This document shows positions 49,071-64,000 of a stretch of DNA of 64,000 bases, piece after piece (within the stretch, counting starts at the first letter, position 1; the number at the start of each line of letters is the position of its first letter). The DNA is from Setophaga petechia (taxonomy: Eukaryota; Chordata; Aves; Passeriformes; Parulidae), in NCBI GenBank assembly GCA_024362935.1, contig JANCRA010000009.1, positions 10,186,001-10,250,000 of the forward strand, written 5' to 3'. The notes under the pieces were generated by a model. It had not been told where the DNA came from, did no database searches, and saw nothing but the letters and a program-made list of their open reading frames with translations. Position numbers and translations under genes: made by a program.

Positions 49071-51470
49071 TCCCTACATGTGGCCACATCCCCCGCTCTG
49101 TTCTTTTAATGTCTCTCAGTGTCTTTGGACTTCTTGAAATTGCCCTTTGAGGAGTCCCAGTGTCCTTAGATGAAGCCAATGCTCTGCTTTGGAGCTGCAT
49201 TTTTATCCCAGCTTCAGTCTCAGTCTCCCTTAATGTGTGCAGAGCATTTAGGCAGCTTTGACCCATTGTTTTCTTTCCAAGTCTCATGGAATATCATTTT
49301 CCCAATCCTGCATTGCCGCACAGCCCAGTGGTGTGTATGTAGGAAAGCTCCTGTGTCAGGGTTGTACTTCCTCCTGGTGACAGTGGGTCCCCCTGGAGAA
49401 GACAAGGAATGCAGGTTGTAGACCCAACATGACCGCAATAGACTTTACATAAATGTTAACCTGACTTTTTTTTAAATTCTCATTCAAATTTTCCCCTAGT
49501 AACTGAACTGGGAGTTGTATTGGTCAAGAGGAGACAGAAAGAAAGATTTTATGATCACTGCATGATACCTGGTAGTTTGCTAATCTAAACCTCTTTTTCC
49601 ATTAACTTTGCAAAATACCAGTCGCAATCTCTTGTGGGGTAGTCTTTGTCTGTTGAGATTCAAGAATAATTTTTGTTTTGAAAATGTCTCCCACAGAAGT
49701 TTATGAACGAAATGTCTTTTTCAAATGTTGTGATTAATGACAATCTAGCTAGTAATGAGTATGGAGGAGGCATTGCAGAGATTCTTTGTCGGGCTGAAAG
49801 TACACATTCTTGAAGTGGAACGTGAGGGCAAAATGGTGTTTCTATCCACTGCTAGCTGCCTGAGTGGGTAGCTGAGTGGTTTTTTCTCAGTGGTGTCTGA
49901 TTAGTTAGAATTTTCTGACATATTGATAGACATGTGTAGGGGATATTTCATTTATGGATAAAACTAGTCAGTCTTTCATATAAACATTTGGGCACATGAA
50001 AACAGCATGTAGAGCAGGTGCACAGTAAGGGTGGAGCTGACTAATTGCATATGAGATGGAGATAAGAATTTTCAGAAGTTTGGTTCTTGGGTTTGAAGAA
50101 TGTTGCTGGCTGTTTTCAAGTTCAAAAAAGGTTGCGCATAAATGCCATTATGTCTTGGCAATAAACCCAAACTGTCTGTGTTTATATGCATCAGAGCTAA
50201 GGTGGGTGGATGAGTAGAAAAACCTGTGACAATTACTAAGGAAATACTCCAGAAGCTGATATGCCTGTGCCACCCAACAGAGCTGCTAGCAATTTCAATA
50301 TTGAGGTGAGCAATGTGTTCTACAATATGCACCCATCACCTTGTAACAAATTCTAAATCATCATATTCCACAGCAAAACCAATAGACAAATGACAAAATA
50401 TGAGGAAACATGACAGTTTCTTGACCTGCACAAAATGAAGAGCCAATTTTTGGTGGCTACATAAAGAAAAATTCTGACTATCAGGATCCTTATAGATAGG
50501 TTCCTGGAAGATAGTGTTATTGAGAATGATTTTTCCCTGCTGTTAATCTATTTCTCTGGTTTAGCAATTTGCAGAAATCCAGAAAATTTTGATGATAACA
50601 AATACAGATTTATTTTAAAGATGGCTGGTGAATCAAACTCCACCTAAACTTGAAGTGTTACAGATTCAGAAATATTGAGTACTTTTTTGTCATTATTTGC
50701 TGACATTTTCATATTTCTTGTTCGAAGCTCATGCTAGAAATGAAAGTACTTTCCTACCATGAGGAGATGAGTGCAGATTATCAAAAATATTTGAAAGTCT
50801 AGAATAAATCAAACCCTTTAGAAAAAAAGAAACTCCAAATCTTTAGAAAGGTAATTAAAAAATAAGGTCTGCATAAAAGTCAGATTTTTCTTCAAGAAGT
50901 CACATTTTCTGTGCTGATTTCTTTTTCCATCTTTTCATGGTTTTTGAGCCCCTCTTTACAGCACTCAGCCAAACTTAAAATCAGAATGCAAATTAAAATA
51001 AAAGATGTCCAAAATTTCTGCCTTCTACAGTCAGTGGTCCTGTACTGTCATCTTCACAAGCCTCCATGCCAGGCATCCTTTTCATCTAACCCACCTGCCT
51101 GCACTTCCTGAAAACTCATCAACTCCAAAGACTGCAGTTAAAATCTACATATTTTAACAGTCTTTCAATGCCTGAAAAAATGTTAAGAATCAGCTTTGAG
51201 GCCAGTAGTATAAATTTGTTAAGAGTGAGAGGTTCAACCAACGCAACCTTTTTTGATTGAGGTAGTCTTGTCTTCTAAGGCCTAGAAATCCCCATTGCCA
51301 ATTATTTGTACATTTGGTGATGCAATTTAACTTAGGAAGTTAACAAATTTATAAGCATTGAAGGAGCAATATAAAAAAAAATCCAGTATCTTTTCTGTTT
51401 AGATCAGCCTCTCAGGGAACAGTTAATATTTTGGCCCCAGACTGAGATCTGTGCTCTGTATAAATATGTG

Positions 51471-51492
51471 CTATATATAAATATATATATAC
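51471..51492. repeat. AT-rich microsatellite
   Basis: CTATATATAAATATATATAT and following TATAC. Short simple repeat. Confidence 0.85.
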
Positions 51493-54400
51493 AGATACAT
51501 GTATGTAAGGGGGTAGAAATCAGCCCCCCCATTCAAATGCCTGAAGCTGAAGGCAAGGCAGCAGTGGAGCTCAGTCTGTGCAGAGATGTGTCCTCCCTGT
51601 CCCTGCCTGTGCTGCAAAGGAGAGACATCCTCCAGTAGGTCTCATGTCATGTCTGGGTAGGTCTCTCTCCTTCTCTAGAGTGTCTTAAGCACCAAAATGC
51701 TGTTTGAATCAGTCCATTTACTGCTTATGTATAAGCCAGATAGCTGAGCTCCCAGTAAGGTCAGTGATGAGCAAGAGGATTTGCTGACCAATTACCAAGT
51801 GTCTGCTGTAAGCTAAGAAAAAGACTTCTCTGGACTCCACTCACTACATCAACCAGAGGCCCAGCCCAGCAGCTCACACGTAGTGGGTAAGTGAAATATG
51901 AAGCATCTTAGAATATCTGTGAGACAAGTGTTGTGGCCTTGCAGTTATGTCACAGAACCTGTGGGCAACTGAGAGGAGCCCTAGATTTTCCTGGGTATAA
52001 TAGAAGCTTAAAACCAATTCAGATATAGAGCTATCATTAGGTGTTTAAATACAAAGATAAATACCCTCCTGTATATTCTTCTGCCATATATCCTATTTCT
52101 GACAGTGCTCAGTGCAGAAGCATAGGAAATATTTTAGGAACAGGACCACCTGCTGTTGAAAAAAGCTCAAGGCACAGCAGTTTCTGTTGGACAGAAACCT
52201 TCAGCCAATCCAACGCTGAACAGTGGTCCACTGAAGAATATTTTCAAAGACCACCATTTTAGAATTCTGTCTATGAGGAGCCACTATGCTCAAATGCATC
52301 TACCTTAAACTTGCCTGTGGGGATACTTCTTAAATAATGCCAGAGTAGAATTTGACAGACTTTTTCAAAGTGAGCATTAGTCTTCGGGAATCAAGCATGC
52401 AATCATACACAATAATCCATAAAACAAATAACTTTTTAAACCTTTAGCCATGGGAAAACACTAGGAAAATTTAGAAAACACACCTCTGTCAAGAACTTTG
52501 TTCATATATGGTCTTCCACATCCCACCATTATCTTTCCTTGTGTCACAGGGCATCTCTTGTCAAATTTCTCTGTGAGCAGTGAAATCATTGAAATATGAT
52601 TTTCACCCAATTATATGTATCATGATAGAATTTCCTCTTTTTGATGTTATGAGCATTCATCAAAGCTTTTGAAGAGGCTGATACACTCATAATATCCTGG
52701 TTTTGTATGAATTCTCTGGTGCCTAGTAACATAGCTGCATTTAGACTTCCGAATTTTCTTCAGATCTCAAACATTCATATCTTTTGGGAAACTTGAAGGA
52801 ATTTAGTATTTCTAATATTTCTTCATGTTAACACCCAGCTGGAGCAATCCAACAAATTCAAAAGTCACAATGGGGCATTAATGTGATAACAGGGTCTGAC
52901 TTGTCTTGGGAGGCTACCAATTTAGTTTGTCAATTTACTGATTGTTCTCTGGATAGAGGATATGTATGTCACATACTGCACTGACAGAAGTGTTTTAATT
53001 GTACTTGTGCCTGTACCAGGATCCATATCTTTCATATATTCACCCCAGATTGGCAGGAGGCAAAATTAGCTACCCTCAACCCAGCTACTAAAACACTACA
53101 GAGAGCTGGTAATAAAATATTATCTAAATTTGCAGGCTTGTCAGAGTGTGCGAGGCCTTCTGGCAGGGAAAGAAAAAAAGAAGCCTGAAATATCTACCCT
53201 CAAAGTGTATCTTTTCATATTAAGTACTGCTGAGATACAGCTGAATATTTGCAGAAAATGTAAAAGTCTACCATTTTATATGCTATCAACTTATTTTATG
53301 ACATTTACTGTAAGTACAAGCCCTGTGGCTGATAAGATTAAATTTCTCTTCCCTGGTCCTTGCTCATTTAGACCTTTGCTTATTAAGTCTTTGCTTACTA
53401 CCATGCCCTGAATTTAACAAAAATATACTTGCATACACTCAAAGGAAAAAAAAAAGCCCCAAGCATTTCCATATTCTAAAGCACATTAAGAATAGTCTTG
53501 ATGCATGGATGCACCATGTGTGTAAGATCTGAACAGATCAAAATCCAACCAATTGGTGAACTGAAGAGGAACACAATACTAAGATAAGCCTAAGTTGAAA
53601 CAAGGAGCATAAAGGGGTTTGAACCAATCCAGTCCCCTTGCCATCAGTTTCAAAGGTTTCCTTCTAGCCATGTGCCCTTAAGTACCTCTGACTAACTCTT
53701 CTGCCCCTGGTCTCTCACTGGAGGGCAGGTGTAGGAATATAATAATGCACATCTCTCCCGTTTCTCCTTTGACCTCTTTGGAGTGGGAATTCAAAAGGAA
53801 TATTTTTATTGCTAGCAGTCTTCTCTTGCTTACTTACAGGTTTCCAAAACCTCTTAAGCAGGAGGATTGTTCAATTGATTCTTGTATGCAAGGAAGATCT
53901 TAACATGTCTATTGTTAAGGAATTGATTCCAGCTGAGAATATCATCAACCTGTAATAATTTTCATTTTTCAATCCTTTGCCTCTCAAGTACATCTTTCAT
54001 TCCCAGCAAATCCTAGCATAGTTGTGTGAGCCTCTGTATACTTCAGAAAAAATGTTCTGTTTTGCATCTGTGAAATATGGGAAATTTACAGTATGGTTCA
54101 AGATATAGAGCTACTGCTAAGTAACAGACTACTGGAAAACATACTGGGAATAATGTACTTGTGAAACAGCTTATTGTGAAGTTCCCCTGCATCCTCTTAA
54201 GATACAGGTTTCTTTGTCTCTGCCAAAATCTTTTGTATTCCTGTCTCTTGTTTTTTTTTTTTTTAATAGAAAAAACATTTTTCGTGTCTCATGAATTTGC
54301 TTGTTTCCCGCTTTGTTCTTTGTGAGTACAACCCTTTTAATTTTCTCAAATATTAAATTTACTTCTCAGCCATGAAGATATCACAAATTACTTTGCAATG

Positions 54401-56332
54401 TTAAATAATTGCAATCAGCTGCAAAGGCATTTAGCTAATTCCCACCCTCTGAGACACTTGTAACTCCTAAACACTTTGTTGATACCAAGGGAGGCCACCA
54501 GTCTGTTATTGTCTTTTCTGCAAAAGCTTTTTCAGAAACTATAATTCCATAGCCAGCGGGACAGCTTTTCTTGTTTGTAGATCTAGGCAGCTCAGTGAAA
54601 AACAAAGGATTCTACATAGATTCTAAGAACTCCTTTGTTCTGACATTTCTCTGAAAACCTCACTATCGAAGCAAGCCAATTTCTTTCCGCCTCTCTAGCT
54701 GACTATTGGAGCCATTTTGGGACAAGAAGAATGAACAGGAAAAACAAGATTTTTTCCACATTTTAATAATCAGACCAGAGACACAATTTCTCAGGAAATG
54801 GAATATCAGACCTAAGGTTCATTAAAATGACTTTGTCTTTATGAACCATGTTGTGTTTGGGAAAATTATGTATGCATCCATTTAATAAATTCAAATGGGA
54901 AGACCCTCCCCCTAGATCTACCATGAACATTCAGGAAATTTCAGTATTGACTTTACTCATCGTGCAAACTCTGAGAGAGGTATGTATGAGCTTTATCATA
55001 TGGACATAAGTAATTCAAGTTCCCCTTTAATCCTTTCCATAATAAGATCTTTCTTCTTTCTCGGCTCTCCTGTTTTTTCCAAACCATTTTACTTATATTC
55101 TTTCACTGTCTCTTGAGCGAAAACAACTTTTTCTTGTCACTCCTCATTATGAGCAGTCAAGCAATGCGCAGAACTCCTACTAGAAGCACTCCTTTACCTG
55201 TTTAAAAATTTTATGTGGAGAGAGCAAGTGTAAATTCCATAACTGAAAACAAATTCTAAATATCCTTGCAGTCTTCTATTGAGTGTCTACTTTTAAGCAA
55301 TTTTCCACCCTTCCTCAAGCTACTGGCATTGACTGATAAAACATCACGTCCATTCACTCATAATTCTCACAGGAAAACATTAAGTGGAAATGAGCAATTT
55401 GATGTACAGGCAGTATTTTGGATCAGAGTTCTTTCAGAGATACAGGGAGAACAAATATAAAAAAACTTAAAAAAAAGAGAGAAAAATAAAGCACTAAAGT
55501 CCTTTGACATCACTTCTACCCAATGTCCAAACCTATCAAATCCAGTAACTTTTCCTCTGCTTCTGTCTGGAAACTGCTATCAATCAATTTTACAGTATTC
55601 CCTTTCCATTCCGTATTCTCTTTTTTCAAATAAAAGAAATCTATAGTTTTTTACAGCAGGGACTATCCTGAAGAAAATAGTCAAACATTCTGCTTGTAAG
55701 CACCTGGAAGAAAATATAGACGTGAATAACAGTCTACCAAGATTTATCAGGAACAAAGCTTGTCATAACAACATAATTATCATTCATCACTAGATAGCAA
55801 GTTCTGTATGTTGCGGAAAATCAGTGCGTATCATATAGCTTGAGATTTGTAAGATTTCATAAATTGTCACTCAAAAGATAGTCTAAGAAAACCACACTCA
55901 CAGGAGTTGCCCACAATACTTAGTGAAACAGGACATAAAAATTCAACAGAGGGGTGAAATGAGCAGTCCTGCAGGGGTCTAGCCCTATCAGTGCAATTAT
56001 TCATGACATTTTAGATGAAATAGAGGATCTGTTAGTTCTGTAGACAACTGACAATGTGGGGGGGATCTCAAGGCTTTTGCAGGACACAATTAGCATTCAG
56101 GTTTTGGCAAGCAAGTAATTATTTCTGTGAAAAATAAAAGAGTTCAGTAAGAAAAAATGTAAGGTTCTAAGTGGTGCAGAAATAATCAACCAAGTATGTC
56201 TTGGAATTGAAAACAATTAAGATAACAGTTCTGCAGGGTATATTAAAACAAGACTAACACAAAAAGACCGGAAAATACCATGTTATTGTTCAAAAGTCAG
56301 AGTCAGATCTGATGACATCAGAATGAGCGCAG

Positions 56333-56380
56333 ATCATAGAATTGTAGAATCACAGAATGGCCTGAGCTGGAAAGGATCTT
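56333..56380 (-). mobile_element. CR1 LINE tail fragment (antisense)
   Basis: ATCATAGAATTGTAGAATCA followed by CAGAATGGCCTGAGCTGGAA and AGGATCTTTAAGG is the complement of the last ~50 bp of CR1. Beyond it the match is lost. Confidence 0.85.
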
Positions 56381-57991
56381 TAAGGGTGGGAAGCTGAAAG
56401 GGACCTGTCCTGTTCTAGCCTCCATAAGGAAAGTCTGAATGAAAACTTAGAAAACAGAAACTAAGCAAAGAAATGAAGTATTCTCTGTATTCATATTTCA
56501 TAGAACAAGAATTTATGGGCTTAAGCTGCACAAAGGTAGAGCATATGAAGTATCAGAAACATTGTGAGGAAATGGTGTGACATATCCACCCACCACTGCA
56601 GAGCTTTAGAAACAGATTGGTCAAATTCTTTTCCTTAATGTGTTACATTAATGCTTTTTGTGCAATGTGGCTGTCATGGAGACTGGAAGTGATCAGTCCA
56701 TGATGTGACACTTGTGACACTCAAATTGGTTCAGCTGTAATAAGATGAGCAAGAACAAGCATTAGAAAGCTCACATCTTTGGGGCAGGTTAAGTGTAGCT
56801 GATAAAAAAAACCCACATCCAAGGTTTGTAAACTCAGCTTGAGCTTGGAAAAAAAATGGATGAAAATAACTCAAATTTGTACATTTAACTGTTCAAAATT
56901 CACAGACTTGAAAAAGGCAAGTACTGAAGTCTCCTTAAATGTGACAGGGATTCTGTATTACTACAAACATCCCTGTTCCAGTCATGTCCCAGTAAAGCTG
57001 AAAGTAAATTTTCAGCAAAATAAATGGACATGATATTACATAAAACACTTTTCTAAATAGGAGGAAGATATCCTTTGCTAACAGTGATTCATATTACCAA
57101 ATGAGGGCATTTCGGTCTGAGCCTTGGAAATATATTAAGACATGTGATGTACATTGAGAAGGGTTTACACAGAGGCAAGAATGTTGCCTTTCTCCCTTTA
57201 CCAGGAGGAGACTGACTAAAAGAAAGATCCTAAGTAGCACATTCAGCATTAACTGTTCACACCCTCTTTTCTTCTTCTTTAACTGTTCTTACCCTTTTAC
57301 ACATCCTGGAGAACTGGCCAAAATGATGGATGGAGTACTTTTGAAAAATACCTGTCTTGTATCCCAGCAGTGCAGGTTAGAAGGCACAGGCCTTGGCTGG
57401 CTGAAGCTCAGTACCAGCATGAGCACAGCATTCAAGTTTTGAGCTAATTAACATGTGGCTTGTGTCTGAAGAATAAGTTATGTTGAGCTTCATGCTAAGG
57501 GGAGTTCTTACCTTACCCAATTTCAGCTGTATAAAATTAGATATATATCTTGGGCTGCTTATCAGAGGTCCTCTCTGCTAGACACCTTTTCTGCATGACA
57601 TGAAATATAGTATTTTCACAGGAAAATATTGGAGACCTTTTGTAAAATTAATAGTTAGAATTGTCATAATCACATAGTGTAATCACAATAATTTAATCTG
57701 GGAAAAAAGTGGGATTGGCCCCTCTTGTTAGATCATAGGGAAATATTGGAATAAAGGAACTTTTCAAGATAAACAAAAAAAAATCTGGAATACTTTGATA
57801 AAAAATGTCCACACAAAAATGTCTGATTTTTAATTATTATTTTTCCTATACCTACCTGGCTTTAATTCATTACTGGAATTACATTAGACTCTAGAGAAAA
57901 GAAATCTGGAAGTTGAGCATTAAGCATCTTGACAGTCCTGAGGTAAAATGTGTGTATGAAAATGTTAAATGACAGAATTTGTAATTAAATC

Positions 57992-58051
57992 TTATGAAAG
58001 TATACACATCCAGATATACTGAATATGAAAGTATGCATTATGAAGGTATGC
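57992..58051. repeat. three TATGAAAGTATGCAT-like units
   Basis: TATGAAAGTATACAC, TATGAAAGTATGCAT and TATGAAGGTATGCAT occur within 60 bp. The last two are adjacent. Confidence 0.75.
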
Positions 58052-58448
58052 ATTCTTAAGAAGTTACAATATGACTAAAACATTGGCATTTAGTCCTTAG
58101 ACTGTTATTTAATTATTAGTCAGGTTACAGTGCCTAGGACCCTCTTTTTTACATGTTATGTGTGTATTTCCTACAAAACAATAAAAAGACTAGACATGGT
58201 GGTAGAATTTTAACCAGTGAAAGATAACACTTCAGTAGCAGATTAAGAGTGTGGTACTTATCATTAGGGAATGTGATGAGCTCAAGGACAATAAACAGGT
58301 AGAGCCCTTCTCAGGGAGGCCAGGGAAGTTGCCTCTGGAAGGCAGACAATGGCAGTGTACCAGATGGGTGTTGCATGGCTGGTGTCACACACCCTGCTTG
58401 GAAATGATGCTGCTCCTGAGCTCAGCTTAGCCACTTCCATCCACTTGC

Positions 58449-58495
58449 CTGCCTTACATCCTTGATGTACAGCTGCCTTACATCCATCTGTACAC
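58449..58495. repeat. 24-bp-period duplication
   Basis: CTGCCTTACATCC occurs identically at 58449-58461 and 58473-58485, each followed by a related TGTACA-containing stretch. Confidence 0.85.
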
Positions 58496-59802
58496 CACAC
58501 AGTGAGCACCCTGGGGTGGGAAAAAGCACTTTGAGACAATCAGGAGCCACCACTGCAGTCCTGCTGTTTGTGTGGTCTTGTGAGGATAGTTTCAACATGA
58601 GTCTCAGGGGCCCTCTGGTGCTGTGACAGCTGATTTCAAGTTATCCTGACACGATATCTCTAATTTATTCAGTGTATCTGGATGTGTATTGGTGAGTTAG
58701 TCCACAGTAAAGGAGTTGCAGTAGGAGGAATTTTTGAACCCTTCCCAGGTCAACTGCTTCCATTGTCTTAACCTGGATGGATGTATTTCAGGTGATACAA
58801 TAATGATAACAACGATAGCAAATCAAAGAAGAGAAGAACTCAACAAACCAGAACGTAAAGCACGGAACCACGTATGCATAGGGATAACTCATGTGCTGTG
58901 GGCTGTACAGAAATGCATTTTCTTAAGCATTTTCAAGATGTTTGAGTGATGATGGCTATAGAGAATTAATGATAAAGCAGCTGAGACTTTGATGACACAC
59001 GTTAATAATACTAATTTCCTTATATAACCTGGTACCGCATGACATATGTATTCATCTTATCTGTCATATATTCTCTTTTTTCCTTTGCTTTAGGTTTCTC
59101 CTCCAATCATGCTGTCATGATGGACATGACTCAGAAATTTATTCCCCTAACTGCCTAAAACCAAGTGGGATTTTCTTTCATTTTCAAACAAAGGACAAAA
59201 TAATTTCAAACAAATAAACAAGGACAAGAGTCAGGGAACCTATCTGTTTGCCCAAGGAAATAGATTTCCATAGATTCTGAGTTCTTGCACTTAAACAGCA
59301 GGTAAATGGACTTTGCAGTTTTCAGTCTCTCTGTTGAGATATTGCAGCAATGAGAGCTATTATGAGAAATCTAGATGGAAAAAAAGACACACACAGAGTT
59401 TGTGTTTTTAGTTTTCCAACTGACTGTTATATTTTTCTGTTTCCTGGGTGTCTAAGAGATCATCAACAATCGGTCTCTCCTTTGATGTCATGGGGACAGG
59501 AAGACATCTTAGTCCTAGCTGGCATTAATTTAACCTAGATTTCTCTTCCTGTCATAGCAAAAGAGCTTGTCTTCACACAGACCATACATGGAATATAAAC
59601 ACATTGAAGATGACCATTCCACTTGGTATCTAAAAGAGTTATTAGATATCCAAACCAGACTGACTCATTCCCACTTACAGTGAGTGCTGGGAAAAGAAAT
59701 GTGACAAAAATATCTCATGCTCTTGAGCCCTGAATTGTTCAGACTTTGAAGTATCCTTTATTTTTTTTTTTTGTCTACTAATCACATAGACATTCATAAC
59801 AA

Positions 59803-59818
59803 ATATATATATATATAT
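59803..59818. repeat. (AT)8 dinucleotide repeat
   Basis: Eight perfect AT units. Confidence 0.95.
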
Positions 59819-61199
59819 GTTCAGGTCTGTAGATAGTGTTGAAGTAGAAATTCTTCACAAAAGTAAGACAGCAAAAATTATTTGACTTTGCCAGGTTTAC
59901 GCAGCCTCAAACTTACCTCGCTGACTCCAAAATGTATAATATAGTTACACTGCTGCTGAGCCTTGGGAAGTCAGAGTCACAGTCAGTGACTGAAAGACCT
60001 AGTACCTTTCCATCCTCCAGGATTTAATGAAGACTCAAATGTTTTCTGTGAGAGTTCTGTCAAGGCTTCCAAATGTGTGGCTAATATCAGTGTGTGTTGG
60101 TTATTTGGTTTGGTTCTCTTTAAAGAGAATTATTTTTAGTAGTTTGAAAGTAAAATTCATTCATTCAAAGTCTGATAACTGAAGAGCAAGTACTCTGGGT
60201 CAGCCATTAGATGTTGAAATTTTCTGGATGCCATGAGAATGCTCATTACTTCAAAGATAAGTTCAAAGGATATGTTTATTTTGCTTCAGATGAGGGAGTA
60301 ATTTGACCTTATTATTTCGATATTCTCTCTTTCACTTAAATTAATACAAAATCTTAAAATTTTGTAATTTTAAAGTAAAGGATCAGGGGTTAAAGTCATG
60401 ATGTAATTAAAGTGGAAGTCTTAGGGTTTGCCCTTTAAGTTTAAATGTTTCTGTAAGTTATGGCTGAAAAGATTTAATAAATACTTCTATATTTGGGTAA
60501 ATTCTGATGCAATGAATTCCAGAATGTCTGCATTAGCCTTGAATCTGAGGTAGCTTAAGATGAAAGGTTTTGATAAGCTATGAGAAAAAGCAAGCAGCTT
60601 GTAAGGAAATGGATCCCATGTACAAGTCAGTCGCTGCAATGCCATGTCATTTGAGGCTGTGTCTTAATTTTTCAGAGCTTACAGCTGATGATATGTTTAA
60701 GACAGCCCTCAGTTCTGGCAGGGCTTGAAGCAAATGTTACTTCAGTACTGTCAGAAAGTAAAAAACTAGCAACATGTGAAGTGACAGAGTTATACTCTGA
60801 GCAGTCAGCGAGTTTGAAGTTGCAGCTTTCTGACCTTGAGTTTTCTGCCCTTGCAGCTCTCTTCTTTGCTCTCTGGTACCCTAAACCTGAGGCCAAGAGG
60901 GAGTCTCACTGCTTGTAGCAGACACTGTCAGAACACAACACATACCTCTCTGTAAACCCTTTCAGCTCTATGATCACCCAAAATCTCATTTCTACTAATG
61001 CAAGGTTTGAATCTCTACCACCATTTTCATGCTGTTCTAATCTCAAAATCACTGGCCAAACTACTAATTTAGAGAGCATAACAGGTGTGTTTGTGTGCAT
61101 ATAGTGCTCTCTTTTTTTCCTATATAATATGCAAATAAAAGAGAAGACAAATCTAAGACAGCAATAACCTGTGAAAATTGTGGTAGGATACAGGTCACA

Positions 61200-61510
61200 C
61201 TTCCCCCACTGACACCAAAGACAGGAGAGAAAACATGCATGGATTTCAAGCCCTGTTCACACTGGACAGGGATAATGATGTGGTCGGGGCACCTGGGCAT
61301 CCCCAGGTGGGCTCTGTGCAGTGTCCAGCCAGGAGATGACAGATGTCCCAGAGGTACCCTGGAAGAGACCTGACAGAGCAGCGTGGGCAGAGCCTCAGAG
61401 TCCTCTCGGAAGTCATATGTCCACAGTTGTGGGTTTTGGCCTGAGTCCAGGAGCAGCGCACAGAACTTCTGTTTTCTCTTGTACCCAAGTGTTCCCTCCA
61501 TTCATTTGAA
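61200..61510. other. G+C-richer patch of unknown origin
   Basis: This patch is clearly richer in G+C than the flanking intron. It is covered by overlapping open frames on both strands (145 codons minus, 61064-61501; 80 codons minus, 61246-61488; 62 codons plus, 61321-61509). I recognise no protein motif, no CR1 or LTR block and no splice context. It could be an old repeat, a conserved non-coding element or nothing. Confidence 0.4.

Positions 61511-64000
<2,490 letters not shown>

Larger units (their letters stand above)
46531..56332. other. non-coding intronic stretch
   Basis: No gene or named interspersed repeat recognised. Features seen are the 21-bp duplication with palindrome (49022), an AT tract (51471), and T tracts near 48659 and 54250. 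Open frames of 115 codons (minus, 48940-49287) and 93 codons (plus, 53130-53411) show no motif I recognise. Confidence 0.55.
56381..61199. other. non-coding intronic stretch
   Basis: No gene recognised. It holds small repeats at 57992 and 58449 and an (AT)8 run at 59803. A T tract precedes the (AT)8 run near 59759. Open frames are at most 85 codons and unsupported. Confidence 0.55.

Noticed and set aside
61064..61501. 145-codon minus-strand frame
   Set aside because: No family recognised and competing frames on both strands. Kept only as a compositional finding.

Overview
This is a bird nuclear genome window. It is about 60% A+T with long introns, and it carries several CR1 LINE copies with the avian 3' tail (runs like AGAATCATAGAATCA read antisense). 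The only protein-coding gene I can support is TRPC4, on the + strand. Its first two coding exons are here: 42585-42962 (residues 1-126) and 63109-63627 (residues 127-299). Both are phase 0, joined across a 20.1 kb intron, and the second ends at a strong donor that leads off the right edge. The lineage within birds cannot be fixed from this window alone.

Layout. Positions 1-42557 are non-coding and are most simply read as TRPC4 intron 1, because 42557 ends a splice acceptor 27 nt before the start codon. No upstream exon is visible. This part holds a sense CR1 tail (9066), an antisense endogenous-retrovirus LTR remnant (14320-15015), a CR1 with decayed ORF2 C-terminal coding (16776-17385), a second long CR1 (22572-23019), a CR1 scrap (28919), a 99-bp near-perfect hairpin (33292-33390) and a 137-bp uninterrupted AAGG array (34591-34727). 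Intron 2 (42963-63108) holds a CR1 placed 167 bp after the donor (43130-43450), two copies of what looks like an old palindromic amniote motif (43566, 45644), a strongly G-depleted A/C tract (46375-46530), several small tandem duplications and a CR1 tail (56333). Intron 3 begins at 63628.

The encoded part of TRPC4 is cytosolic: N-terminus, ankyrin repeats, the His-Cys-Cys-Cys zinc site (H172, C176, C178, C181) and the start of the linker-helix region. The transmembrane pore, TRP box and C-terminal tail must lie beyond 64000.

I found no novel coding system. The items most worth a second look are the 33292-33390 hairpin, the three-codon upstream reading frame (Met-Ala-stop) three bases before the TRPC4 start, the weak donor after coding exon 1, and the strand-asymmetric tracts. 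All other medium-length open frames look like chance or repeat-derived frames.
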